Of a DNA stretch of 64,000 nt, positions 8,568 through 16,079 are shown piece by piece. The translations under genes and the position numbers were made by a program. The DNA is taken from the NCBI GenBank assembly GCA_036389395.1, contig DASVPY010000087.1, positions 9,427-73,426 on the forward strand, in the 5' to 3' direction. The stretch's first letter is position 1; every line of letters begins with the position of its first letter. The notes beneath the pieces were generated by a model. The model saw nothing but the letters and a program-made list of their open reading frames with translations. It was not told the origin of the DNA and did no database searches. This stretch comes from QHXQ01 sp036389395 (GTDB lineage: Bacteria > Acidobacteriota > Blastocatellia > Pyrinomonadales > Pyrinomonadaceae).

Positions 8568-9701
8568 TTATGCTATGCCGTACGGAGAAACGAAGCCGTC
8601 GCAATAACATCCCGGCACATGGCAATAAACTGTATCCCCGTCTTCCTCATCCTCCGCCTCCGAGTGCATACGTTCTATATGATCACAACGCACGCACCGC
8701 AATAGGCCTTCAGCTTCCTCTTCAGATCGGACGCGCGACAGGTCTTCTCTATATGGTTCATGTTTAGGCACTGCCGTCACGCCTACGTAGGTCACATTCG
8801 GGCCTCGATACTCAATGAACTGCCGCGAAGTTGCCTGCGGCAGCCCGATGAGGTTGATATCAAACTTCAGAGAAGGCTCGACCCGTGAACTAGCGTTATG
8901 AATGCGAAAGGAGACTTGCCAACCTTGATCGAAGTACATCATAAGCGTCGTTTGCGAGTCGGGCTTCAGGGATATTTCAACAATCCGCGTCGGCATGCGC
9001 AGCCTAGTGCCCCAAAGCAGCGTCCCATCAATGTTGAATGACGTGACCGAAACCGTACCGTTCTCTTTAATAACCTTGTAGTAGTCAAACCGGCCGAGAA
9101 GGTATTTAACCAACGCCTTCGGGACTATCTGCGGTTCCCGCGCGAACAGATGCTGCATTTCGGTTTGAAACGCCTGAATGATTGGCATGTAATATCGCTG
9201 TTTCTTATCTAATATCCCGCTCCATCTCTCACCTTGCTCCTTGCGCCGACGGAGTTCATCAAAGATTGGCGAAACCCGGTTAAAGTAGTCGGCTGAACAA
9301 GGCACACCTAGCCAGTCGGCGCCAAAATCGATCCGCCCCGAGAGCCGGGAGTGTTTGACAGCGAAATGGCGATTCTTAGCAGAGATACCGACATCCGCGT
9401 TCAGCGCGCTGTTGTGAACGACGATGTCACGCACGTCACCCTGCTTACCTAGCTGATCAGATTGCAGGTATACGGAGCACCCTTTCTCTGACAGGCGCTT
9501 GTCATGAGCGATGAGAAATAAAGCGGCTTCGTCTGCGGCGGCGTTGATGTGCTGCTGCTCATTGACGGAACACGCCCGATAGCACCGCTGGGCCGTTAGC
9601 AGGGTCGGACTGGCTCGGAGAGGTGCTGGCAGGTGACGTGAGAGGCTTGAGGCAAGGCCGTACTCGAAGGCCCTGCCGGAGTCATTCTGTGAGAGTGTCA
9701 T
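8568..9701 (-). CDS. HaeIII-like type II restriction endonuclease with C-terminal zinc finger
   Basis: 377 residues. From family knowledge, the N-terminal 300 residues resemble the HaeIII restriction endonuclease family (HaeIII cuts GGCC). Key stretches are GRAFEYGLA near 9-17, QLGKQGDVRDIVV near 83-95, GISAKNRHFAVKHSRLSGRI near 105-124, DFGADWLGVPCSADYFN near 125-141, and SFRIHNASSRVEPSLKFD. Asp89 or Asp92 and Lys109 could form the PD-(D/E)xK-type metal site. Beyond the usual end there is an extra cysteine/histidine module: CVRCDHIERMH, then a C/CYC/GF ending. The start ATG overlaps the methyltransferase stop by four bases (ATGA), indicating translational coupling. Composition is far less GC-rich than flanking genes, suggesting horizontal transfer. 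Confidence 0.85.
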   Translation of the reverse strand: MTLSQNDSGRAFEYGLASSLSRHLPAPLRASPTLLTAQRCYRACSVNEQQHINAAADEAALFLIAHDKRLSEKGCSVYLQSDQLGKQGDVRDIVVHNSALNADVGISAKNRHFAVKHSRLSGRIDFGADWLGVPCSADYFNRVSPIFDELRRRKEQGERWSGILDKKQRYYMPIIQAFQTEMQHLFAREPQIVPKALVKYLLGRFDYYKVIKENGTVSVTSFNIDGTLLWGTRLRMPTRIVEISLKPDSQTTLMMYFDQGWQVSFRIHNASSRVEPSLKFDINLIGLPQATSRQFIEYRGPNVTYVGVTAVPKHEPYREDLSRVRSEEEAEGLLRCVRCDHIERMHSEAEDEEDGDTVYCHVPGCYCDGFVSPYGIA

Positions 9702-10573
9702 GCGGCTAAGTTTACATCAGGGCTTGCGATCAAAACCTCTTTCGACTGCTTGTTCTTGGACATGCCATATATCCATTCAATGGAGACGATGGTTTTATCC
9801 TTGTAAAGCTCCCTGACTTCCGGGCAATCGTTGTAAGACATAATCCATCGGTCGCGCTTGTGCAGTAAGTCGGCGAGCGCTTCATGGTCGAATGATTTAT
9901 GCGTGTCCCCCTTAACGCCGTATAGCCCCTGACCATTCAGGTAGGGCGGGTCTAAGTACAGAAAGGCGTCTTCGTGTTTGGGGATAACTTCCCTGTAGTC
10001 GGCGTTCTCGACATGGAAATTATCCACCTTAAAAGATTTGATCCGTTCAATAGCCGACTGGGTGAAGCGTGGGTGGCCTGGGGACATACCGCCGGACAAC
10101 GTGGTGCCGGAGAACGATGAGCGGTTTAGGACGAAAAAGGCTGCCGCTCGCTCAACTTCATCAGTGAGATGGATGAAACGCTTCTGAAGATTATAAAATT
10201 GAGTCCTTGTCAATGAATGCAAGTATGGCTCGACGCGGCGGGCGAGCATTTCTGGGTCTCTAAGTAGCACGCGCCAGAAGGCGACAAGCGGCTCGAAAAT
10301 ATCCGCGCCGTAAACTTCCATCTTCGTCGTGCAGGCTAGTTCGATAGAACCGCCTCCCAAAAAGGGCGAGCAAAGTTTTTTCTCGTCCGAAGGGATTTGG
10401 GCGAAGATCAACTTAGTGATGGCCTTGACGGCGCGATTCTTTCCGCCTGGATATCTCAAAGGGGAGCGAGGAAATTTTTGAGGGAATTCCACAATCCTGT
10501 CCGAGCCTGAATCCGCTTGCCGGACGAGCACCTGACTCGGATCGATCATGTTAGCGAAACTCTGCTGACTCAT
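9698..10573 (-). CDS. D12-class (Dam-like) N6-adenine DNA methyltransferase
   Basis: 291 residues. SPLRYPGGKNRAVK (37-50) and the SAM-binding SPFLGGGSIEL (69-79), plus the catalytic DPPY at 208-211 in AFLYLDPPYLNGQG, are the signature of the Dam/DpnM D12 class, which methylates adenine N6. The gene lies directly upstream of, and overlaps, the HaeIII-like nuclease, so methyltransferase is made first, as expected for a self-protecting restriction-modification pair. Composition is as low in GC as the nuclease. The oddity is chemical: an adenine methyltransferase cannot protect GGCC, so either the pair recognises a different site or another methyltransferase exists elsewhere. The enzyme class is clear; its target sequence cannot be read from the DNA. 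Confidence 0.92.
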   Translation of the reverse strand: MSQQSFANMIDPSQVLVRQADSGSDRIVEFPQKFPRSPLRYPGGKNRAVKAITKLIFAQIPSDEKKLCSPFLGGGSIELACTTKMEVYGADIFEPLVAFWRVLLRDPEMLARRVEPYLHSLTRTQFYNLQKRFIHLTDEVERAAAFFVLNRSSFSGTTLSGGMSPGHPRFTQSAIERIKSFKVDNFHVENADYREVIPKHEDAFLYLDPPYLNGQGLYGVKGDTHKSFDHEALADLLHKRDRWIMSYNDCPEVRELYKDKTIVSIEWIYGMSKNKQSKEVLIASPDVNLAA

Positions 10574-10690
10574 AAGTTAGCATCCTGAGCGGATAGAATT
10601 GAACCATCGGATCGGCGGTGCTGCGCGTCAGGGCGAACGATAGCACAACCATCACAGTCAGCGCGAGCGATTTTCACTGCACAAGTTGTT

Positions 10691-10742
10691 AGGTAATGAG
10701 GTAATAGCTAATTGGTGGCTATTACCCCATCACCTGTTTTTT
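10691..10742. terminator. Long inverted repeat between the restriction-modification pair and glnA
   Basis: AGGTAATGAGGTAATAGC (10691-10708) pairs with GCTATTACCCCATCACCT (10718-10735) and TTTTTT follows on the + strand at 10737-10742. A second small stem, GCGTGT/ACACGC, lies at 10743-10763 beside the glnA stop. On the minus strand, the direction of glnA, the T-run is poor, so termination of glnA by it is only possible. It could also mark the edge of the acquired island. Confidence 0.45.
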
Positions 10743-10763
10743 GCGTGTGCTTTTGGAACACGC

Positions 10764-12188
10764 TTAAATGTCGTAGTAGAGCGCGAACTCAAGCGGGTGC
10801 GGGCGCATGCGCAGGGGCGTGATCTCGCGCTCGCGCTTGTAGGTGATCCAGCGCTCGATCAGTTGCGGCGTGAACACGTCGCCTTTGAGCAGGAAGTCGT
10901 GGTCGCGTTCGAGCGCGTTGAGCGACTCGTCGAGCGAGCCGGGCAGGGAGGGCACGTCTTTCAACTGCTCGGGCGAGAGATCGTAGATGTCTTTGTCGAG
11001 CGGCTCGCCCGGATCGATCCGGTTCTGGATGCCGTCGAGACCCGCCAGCAGCATCGCCGAGAAGGCGAGGTAGGGGTTGCAGGACGGGTCGGGCGGGCGG
11101 AACTCAAGCCGCTTGAGCTTCGGACTCTGCGAGAACATCGGGATGCGGATCGCGGCCGAGCGGTTGCGCGCCGAGTAGGCCAGGTTCACCGGCGCTTCAA
11201 AACCCGGCACGAGCCGCTTGTAGCTGTTCGTGGTCGGCGCGGCGAAGGCGACGATGGCGGCGGCGTGCTTGAGCAGCCCGCCGATGTAGTAGCGCGCCAG
11301 TTCCGACAAGCCCGCGTAGCCGTCGCCCGCGAAGAGTGGCTTCTCGCCCTTCCACAAGCTCTGGTGACAGTGCATGCCCGACCCGTTGTCGCCGTAGAGC
11401 GGCTTGGGCATGAAGGTCGCCGTCTTGCCGTACTGGTAGGCGACGTTGCGGACGACGTACTTGAAGAGTTGCAGGTTGTCGGCCGTGCCCAGCAGGGTCG
11501 AGTAGCGGAAGTCGATCTCGCACTGGCCGGCGGTCGCGACCTCGTGGTGGTGGCACTCGACCGTGATGCCGCAGCGTTCGAGGGTGAGCGCGATCTCGGA
11601 GCGCAGGTCAATGAGCGAGTCGGCGGGCGAGACCGGCACGTAGCCCTCTTTGCCGCGAATCTTGTAGCCGAGGTTCGGGCCGTTGATGTCGTCGCCCACG
11701 CGCCCGCTCGACCAGTGCGCCTCGTCCGATTCGATGGCGTAGCCGGCCGAGTTCTGATCAGAGTTGTAGCGTACCGAGTCGAAGACGAAGAACTCGGCCT
11801 CGGGGCCGAAGTTGACCACGTCGGCGATGCCGGAGAAGCGCAGGTAGTTCTCGGCGCGCTGCGCGACCGAGCGCGGGTCGAGCCAGTAGCCCTGCTTCGT
11901 GATCGGATCGACCGCGTTGGCGACGATGCACATCGTCGGCTCTTCGGTGAACGGATCCATCCAGAAGCGGACGGGGTCGGGCACGAGCAGCATGTCGGAC
12001 TCGTGGATCGAGGCCCAGCCGCGCAAGGACGAGGCGTCGAAGCCGAAACCGTCCTCGAACGAGCCTTCGTCCAACTCGTGGATGGGGAAGGTCAGGTGAT
12101 GCCAGGCCCCGACCAGGTCGGTGAACCTGACTGACAAGAATTTCGCCCCTTGGTCGTCGGCGTACTTCAAGGCCGTTTTCGCGTCCAT
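10764..12188 (-). CDS. glnA: Type I glutamine synthetase
   Basis: 474 residues, the usual size for GSI-beta. Visible are the N-terminal beta-grasp domain (FLSVRFTDLVGAWHHLTFP), the active-site segment NFGPEAEFFVFD, the metal/substrate loop NGSGMHCHQSLW, the ATP-binding KRLVPGFEAPVNLAYS with NRSAAIRIP, and the adenylylation region KDIYDLSPEQ with Tyr402. The enzyme makes glutamine from glutamate, ammonia and ATP in the cytoplasm. Conservation of Tyr402 fits regulation by the GlnE encoded upstream in this window. The start ATG is preceded by AGGAGAGATC, and a near-consensus promoter with a 125-nt leader lies at 12322-12349. It is divergent from speA. Confidence 0.97.
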   Translation of the reverse strand: MDAKTALKYADDQGAKFLSVRFTDLVGAWHHLTFPIHELDEGSFEDGFGFDASSLRGWASIHESDMLLVPDPVRFWMDPFTEEPTMCIVANAVDPITKQGYWLDPRSVAQRAENYLRFSGIADVVNFGPEAEFFVFDSVRYNSDQNSAGYAIESDEAHWSSGRVGDDINGPNLGYKIRGKEGYVPVSPADSLIDLRSEIALTLERCGITVECHHHEVATAGQCEIDFRYSTLLGTADNLQLFKYVVRNVAYQYGKTATFMPKPLYGDNGSGMHCHQSLWKGEKPLFAGDGYAGLSELARYYIGGLLKHAAAIVAFAAPTTNSYKRLVPGFEAPVNLAYSARNRSAAIRIPMFSQSPKLKRLEFRPPDPSCNPYLAFSAMLLAGLDGIQNRIDPGEPLDKDIYDLSPEQLKDVPSLPGSLDESLNALERDHDFLLKGDVFTPQLIERWITYKREREITPLRMRPHPLEFALYYDI

Positions 12189-12321
12189 GATCTCTCCTGA
12201 AAGTTGTATTTGGGAGTGTGGGGTCTGCGTGCCGCCCTAATCTGGCGGGGGCGGCGGCGGTCGGCGTGCGGGCAATGCTTGGGCGGCGTCATCAAACTCA
12301 CTGCGCCACTAAAAAGCTCGC

Positions 12322-12349
12322 ATTATAGAGAGCCGGGGCGGGCTGTCAA
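12322..12349 (-). promoter_or_regulatory. Near-consensus sigma70 promoter of glnA
   Basis: Minus strand: TTGACA, 16-nt spacer, TATAAT, i.e. consensus at both hexamers, about 135 nt before the ATG at 12188. The 12189-12602 gap otherwise holds the divergent speA leader, in which I see a T-rich patch (TTTTTTGTTACATTG near 12464-12478) but no convincing promoter. Confidence 0.75.
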
Positions 12350-12602
12350 GGTTTCACGCGCGGCGCACGGGGCGGGAGGCGCGGCGCGCGCGGCTAAGTC
12401 GTTCGCAGGCGTCGGCTTACCCGCCGCGGCGCGGGCGAAAAAAGTTATAGACCGGGGCGGCGCTTTTTTGTTACATTGCACGCCTTAGTTTTTCCAACCT
12501 GAAACTTGACCATGACGACAGCCGAGCGCGTGCCGCGGCCGACCGACCGAGGCGGGCGCGTACAGCGGGCACCGGACGGAGACAAGGGGAGCGAAGCGGA
12601 AG

Positions 12603-14549
12603 TTGACCACGGCCATCGAACAGACGCTTGAGACCTACGGCATAGAAAACTGGGGGGCCGGGTACTTCGGCATCAACCGCAAAGGGAACCTCATCGTGCA
12701 CCCGTCCGAGGCCGACACCAAGGCGGCGGCGGACGTGAAAGAGATCATAGACGACTTGCAGCGGCGCGGCATTTCGACGCCGGTGCTGCTGCGCTTCCCG
12801 CAACTCGTCACCGCGCAGGTGCGCAAGCTCCAGCGCGCCTTCCGCAACGCCATCCGCGAGTTCGACTACCAGGGGTCGCACATGTGCGTCTACCCGATGA
12901 AGGTCAACCAGCAGCGCGCGGTCGTCGAGGAGTACCTGCGCGAAGGCGCGCGCTACGACTTCGGCCTCGAAGCCGGCTCGAAGGCCGAACTCTACGCGGC
13001 GCTCGCCTTGGAACAGTCGCCCGACTCTTTGCTCGTGCTCAACGGCTTCAAGGACGAGGAGTTCATCGAGCTGGCGTTCACGGGCGCGCGCGCGGGCAAG
13101 CGCGTCATCATCGTGATCGAGAAGATGTCGGAGTTGGGTCACGTCCTGCGCATCGCCGAGGAGTTGGCGGACGAAGGGGCGGGCGGCGACCTGCCGATGC
13201 TCGGCATCCGCGTCAAGCTCTACTCTAAAGGCTCCGGGCGCTGGGAAAAATCCGGCGGCGAGGCGGCGAAGTTCGGGCTGACGACGACCGAGATTCTCGA
13301 AGTCATCCACCGCTTGCAGGAGGCCGGGCGCATCGAGCTTTTGCGCCTGCTGCACTTCCATATCGGCTCGCAGCTCACCGACATCAAGCGCATCAAGAAC
13401 GCGATGAAGGAGGCCGCGCGCGTCTACGCCAAGATTTACCAGATGAAGGTGCCGATTGACCTGTTGGACGTGGGCGGCGGCATGGCCGTTGACTACGACG
13501 GCTCGAAGACGGCCTTCGACTCCTCGGCCAACTACAACGCGCAGGAGTTCGCCAACGACGTTATCTACACGATCAAGCAGGTCTGCGACGACGAGAATGT
13601 GCCGCACCCGACCGTCATCCAGGAGTCCGGCCGCTTCCTCTCCGCCTACCACGCCATCCTCGTCACCAACGTGCAGGAGGAGATCGAGACGGTCGTCGAG
13701 GACACGCACCAGCCCATCAAGCTCGACGACGACGACCCGCAGGTCGTGACCGAACTCTACGATCTGCGCGAGACCATCGGGCCGAAGAACTACCGCGAGT
13801 ACTACCACGACGCGCTCGAACACCGCGAGGAGTTGTTCACGCTCTTCAACCTCGGCCTCATCTCGCTCGAAGACCGGGCCAAGGGCGAGGTCTTGTTCTG
13901 GGACGTGTGCGAGCGCGCCGACCGCTTCGCGCAGGCCGCCGAGTACGTCTCCGAGGAGTTCGACGATCTGCGCCGGCTGTCGCGCGCGAAGTATTTGACC
14001 AACTTCTCGGTCTTCCGCTCCGCGCCGGATCACTGGGCGCTCGATCAGCTCTTCCCCATCGTGCCGATCCACCGGCTCAACAAGCCGCCGACCGCCTACG
14101 CCACGCTCTGCGACATCACCTGCGACTCGGACGGCGTGGTGGACAAGTTCGTCGATCTGCACGACGTGAAGCAGGTCTTGGAGTTGCACCCGCTCAACGC
14201 CGGCGAGCCGTACTACCTCGCCTTCATGCTCGTCGGCGCGTACCAGGAGGTGATGGGCAACAACCACAACCTCTTCGGCACGCCGCACGAGGCGCACATC
14301 CACATAGACGAGGACGGCTACCTGATCAAGAAGGTCATCCGCGGCATGACGGTCGGCGAGGCGGTCGAGAGCGCGCGCTACGAGCGCGGGCAGTTGCACG
14401 ACAGCTTCCGCCGTCAGGTCGCGCAGCGCGTCAAGCGCGGCGAGCTGACCGAGGCGGAAGCCGCCCGCCTCGTCGAGTTCTACGAGTCACGCATCAGCGC
14501 CTACACGTACCTGTCGGTCAACGGGCAGCAGAAAAGCCGTAAACCGTGA
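12603..14549 (+). CDS. speA: Biosynthetic arginine decarboxylase
   Basis: 648 residues, matching the family. It is a PLP-dependent alanine-racemase-fold decarboxylase that converts arginine to agmatine, the first step of the agmatine route to polyamines. The PLP lysine is Lys100 in VYPMKVNQQR; LLHFHIGSQLTDI, DVGGGMAVDYDGS, the helical insert and the C-terminal NNHNLFGTPHEAHI segment are all typical. The TTG start at 12603 is preceded by AAGGGGAGCG. It is followed after a repeat-filled gap by a deoxyhypusine-synthase-like gene on the same strand, supporting a polyamine unit. No agmatinase or ureohydrolase gene is in the window. Confidence 0.97.
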   Translation: MTTAIEQTLETYGIENWGAGYFGINRKGNLIVHPSEADTKAAADVKEIIDDLQRRGISTPVLLRFPQLVTAQVRKLQRAFRNAIREFDYQGSHMCVYPMKVNQQRAVVEEYLREGARYDFGLEAGSKAELYAALALEQSPDSLLVLNGFKDEEFIELAFTGARAGKRVIIVIEKMSELGHVLRIAEELADEGAGGDLPMLGIRVKLYSKGSGRWEKSGGEAAKFGLTTTEILEVIHRLQEAGRIELLRLLHFHIGSQLTDIKRIKNAMKEAARVYAKIYQMKVPIDLLDVGGGMAVDYDGSKTAFDSSANYNAQEFANDVIYTIKQVCDDENVPHPTVIQESGRFLSAYHAILVTNVQEEIETVVEDTHQPIKLDDDDPQVVTELYDLRETIGPKNYREYYHDALEHREELFTLFNLGLISLEDRAKGEVLFWDVCERADRFAQAAEYVSEEFDDLRRLSRAKYLTNFSVFRSAPDHWALDQLFPIVPIHRLNKPPTAYATLCDITCDSDGVVDKFVDLHDVKQVLELHPLNAGEPYYLAFMLVGAYQEVMGNNHNLFGTPHEAHIHIDEDGYLIKKVIRGMTVGEAVESARYERGQLHDSFRRQVAQRVKRGELTEAEAARLVEFYESRISAYTYLSVNGQQKSRKP

Positions 14550-14715
14550 CGGGTGACAGGTGACGAGATGAAACCAGACATCAGGAGTCAGAAGCCGGCA
14601 GCCAGCAGCCAGAAGATAATGCGCCGGCCGTGCTCTTACATTGTGGCTTCCGGCTTCCGGCTTCCGGCTTCCGGCTTCATCTCGTCCCCTGTCGCCTGTC
14701 ACCCGTCACGCCAAA
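14547..14715. repeat. Compound type E/D inverted repeat
   Basis: GTGACGGGTGACAGGTGACGAG and, inside it, GAAGCCGGCAGCCAGCAGCC, are followed by the inverse blocks GGCTTCCGGCTTCCGGCTTC and CTGTCGCCTGTCACCCGTCAC. The two nested word families pair with each other across the gap between speA and the next gene. Confidence 0.8.
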
Positions 14716-14719
14716 ACAT

Positions 14720-15784
14720 ATGAACAGCGTATCTCAGCGCAGACCGCGCCCCTCGAAGTACCTGACCGCGCCGACCAAGCCGGTGCAGGTGGATCGCGAC
14801 CGCTCGGTGGCCGGGCTGCTCGAAAAGATGGAGGGCACGGGCTTCGGCGGCCGGCAACTGGCGGAGGCGCACCGCATCTGGCTCGACATGCTCGGCGACA
14901 ACACGACCATCTTCGTCGCCGCCTCGGGCGCGCTCATCCCCGCCGGGATGCGCCGGCTCCTCGCCTGGGTCATCAAGAACCGCTTCGTGGACGTGCTCGT
15001 CTGCTCCGGCCCGCTCCTGTTCCACGACCTGCACGAGACCCTGGGCCGGCAGCACTACCAGGCGCACCCGAACATGACCGACGCCGAGCTTGAGGCCTCG
15101 CAGATCGGCCGCATGGCGGACGTGCTGGCGAGCGAGGAGGAGTACCGCGAGGCCGAGGAGTGGGTCGGCGGCTTCGTCAATCAACTCGACCAGACGCGCC
15201 CCTACTCGACGCGCGAGTTCCTGCACCTGCTGGGGCGCGAGCTGGCCGAGATCGCCACGGACGACGGCGTCCTCACGTCCGCCTACAAGGCGCGCGTGCC
15301 CGTCTTCTGCCCCTCCATCGCCGACAGCTCGATCACGGTCGGCATCGCCGCCGCGCGCTTCGAGAAGAAGAACAACTTCAACTTCGACTTGGCCCAGGAC
15401 GTGCTCGACCTCGCGCAGACCGCCGCGCGCGCCCGCGTCTCCGGTCTCATCAACCTCGGCGGCGGCACGTGCCGCAGCTTCATCCATCTCTCGGAGGCGG
15501 CCACGCAGATCGTCAAGACGCCCGCGCGCGGGCACAAGTACGCCATCCAGATCGCGACGGACGCGCCGCACCCCGGCGGGCGCACCGTCGGCACGCTCAC
15601 CGACGAGGCGCTCGTCTACGGCAAGCTCGCGCGCGGCGCGACCACGGCCTACGTCAACTGCGACGCGACCATCGCGCTCCCGCTCCTCATCACCGCGCTC
15701 TCGCAGACCGGCGCGAAGTACCTCAAAGGGCGCAAGCGCCCCAACTTCATCTTCGCCCGCGAGCTGACGGTCGAAGTACCTTAA
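14720..15784 (+). CDS. Deoxyhypusine synthase-like / homospermidine synthase-like enzyme
   Basis: 354 residues from the ATG at 14720 (SVSQRRPRPSKYLTAPTKPVQV), chosen because upstream in-frame sequence is repeat DNA. The DHS fold is seen in TIFVAASGALIPAGMRRLL near 65-85, VFCPSIADSSITVGIAAARF near 195-215, LINLGGGTCRSF, and TVGTLTDEALVYGKLARG with Lys302 at the position of the catalytic lysine that forms the aminobutyl-imine. Eukaryotic and archaeal members modify eIF5A; bacterial members act on free polyamines (for example making homospermidine) or are uncharacterised. Proximity to speA supports polyamine metabolism. No clear ribosome site is seen. Confidence 0.88.
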   Translation: MNSVSQRRPRPSKYLTAPTKPVQVDRDRSVAGLLEKMEGTGFGGRQLAEAHRIWLDMLGDNTTIFVAASGALIPAGMRRLLAWVIKNRFVDVLVCSGPLLFHDLHETLGRQHYQAHPNMTDAELEASQIGRMADVLASEEEYREAEEWVGGFVNQLDQTRPYSTREFLHLLGRELAEIATDDGVLTSAYKARVPVFCPSIADSSITVGIAAARFEKKNNFNFDLAQDVLDLAQTAARARVSGLINLGGGTCRSFIHLSEAATQIVKTPARGHKYAIQIATDAPHPGGRTVGTLTDEALVYGKLARGATTAYVNCDATIALPLLITALSQTGAKYLKGRKRPNFIFARELTVEVP

Positions 15785-15785
15785 A

Positions 15786-15925
15786 GCAGTGGTCAGTGGG
15801 AAGACAGTTCAACGTTCAACGTTCAAGGTTCAAGGTTAGCTGCGCCTTGAACCTTGAACCTTGAACTTTGAACGTTGAACTCTTAACTGACCACTGCCCA
15901 CTGACCACCGACCACTGACCACTGC
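15786..15925. repeat. Type C word repeat: GTTCAAC/GTTCAAGG with inverse TTGAACCTTGAAC
   Basis: CAGTGGTCAGTGGG and tandem GTTCAACGTTCAAGGTTCAAGG words are followed by CCTTGAACCTTGAAC words and tandem GACCACTG words, forming one nested palindrome. The remainder of the 15785-16079 gap is T-rich (CTTTTTGCC words) leading to the next gene. Confidence 0.8.
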
Positions 15926-16079
15926 CTTTTCGCTCTTGCCTTTTGCCTTTTGCCTTGTTATCTTCCCGGCTAACCCCCCGGCACTAGCTCGGCGTGTTAA
16001 GTCCACGGCGGCCGCGGCCGCGCGGCGGCTTCCCGCGACAGTTCAAACAAGTCGGTCAAACAAGCTTCAGGAGATAGAC

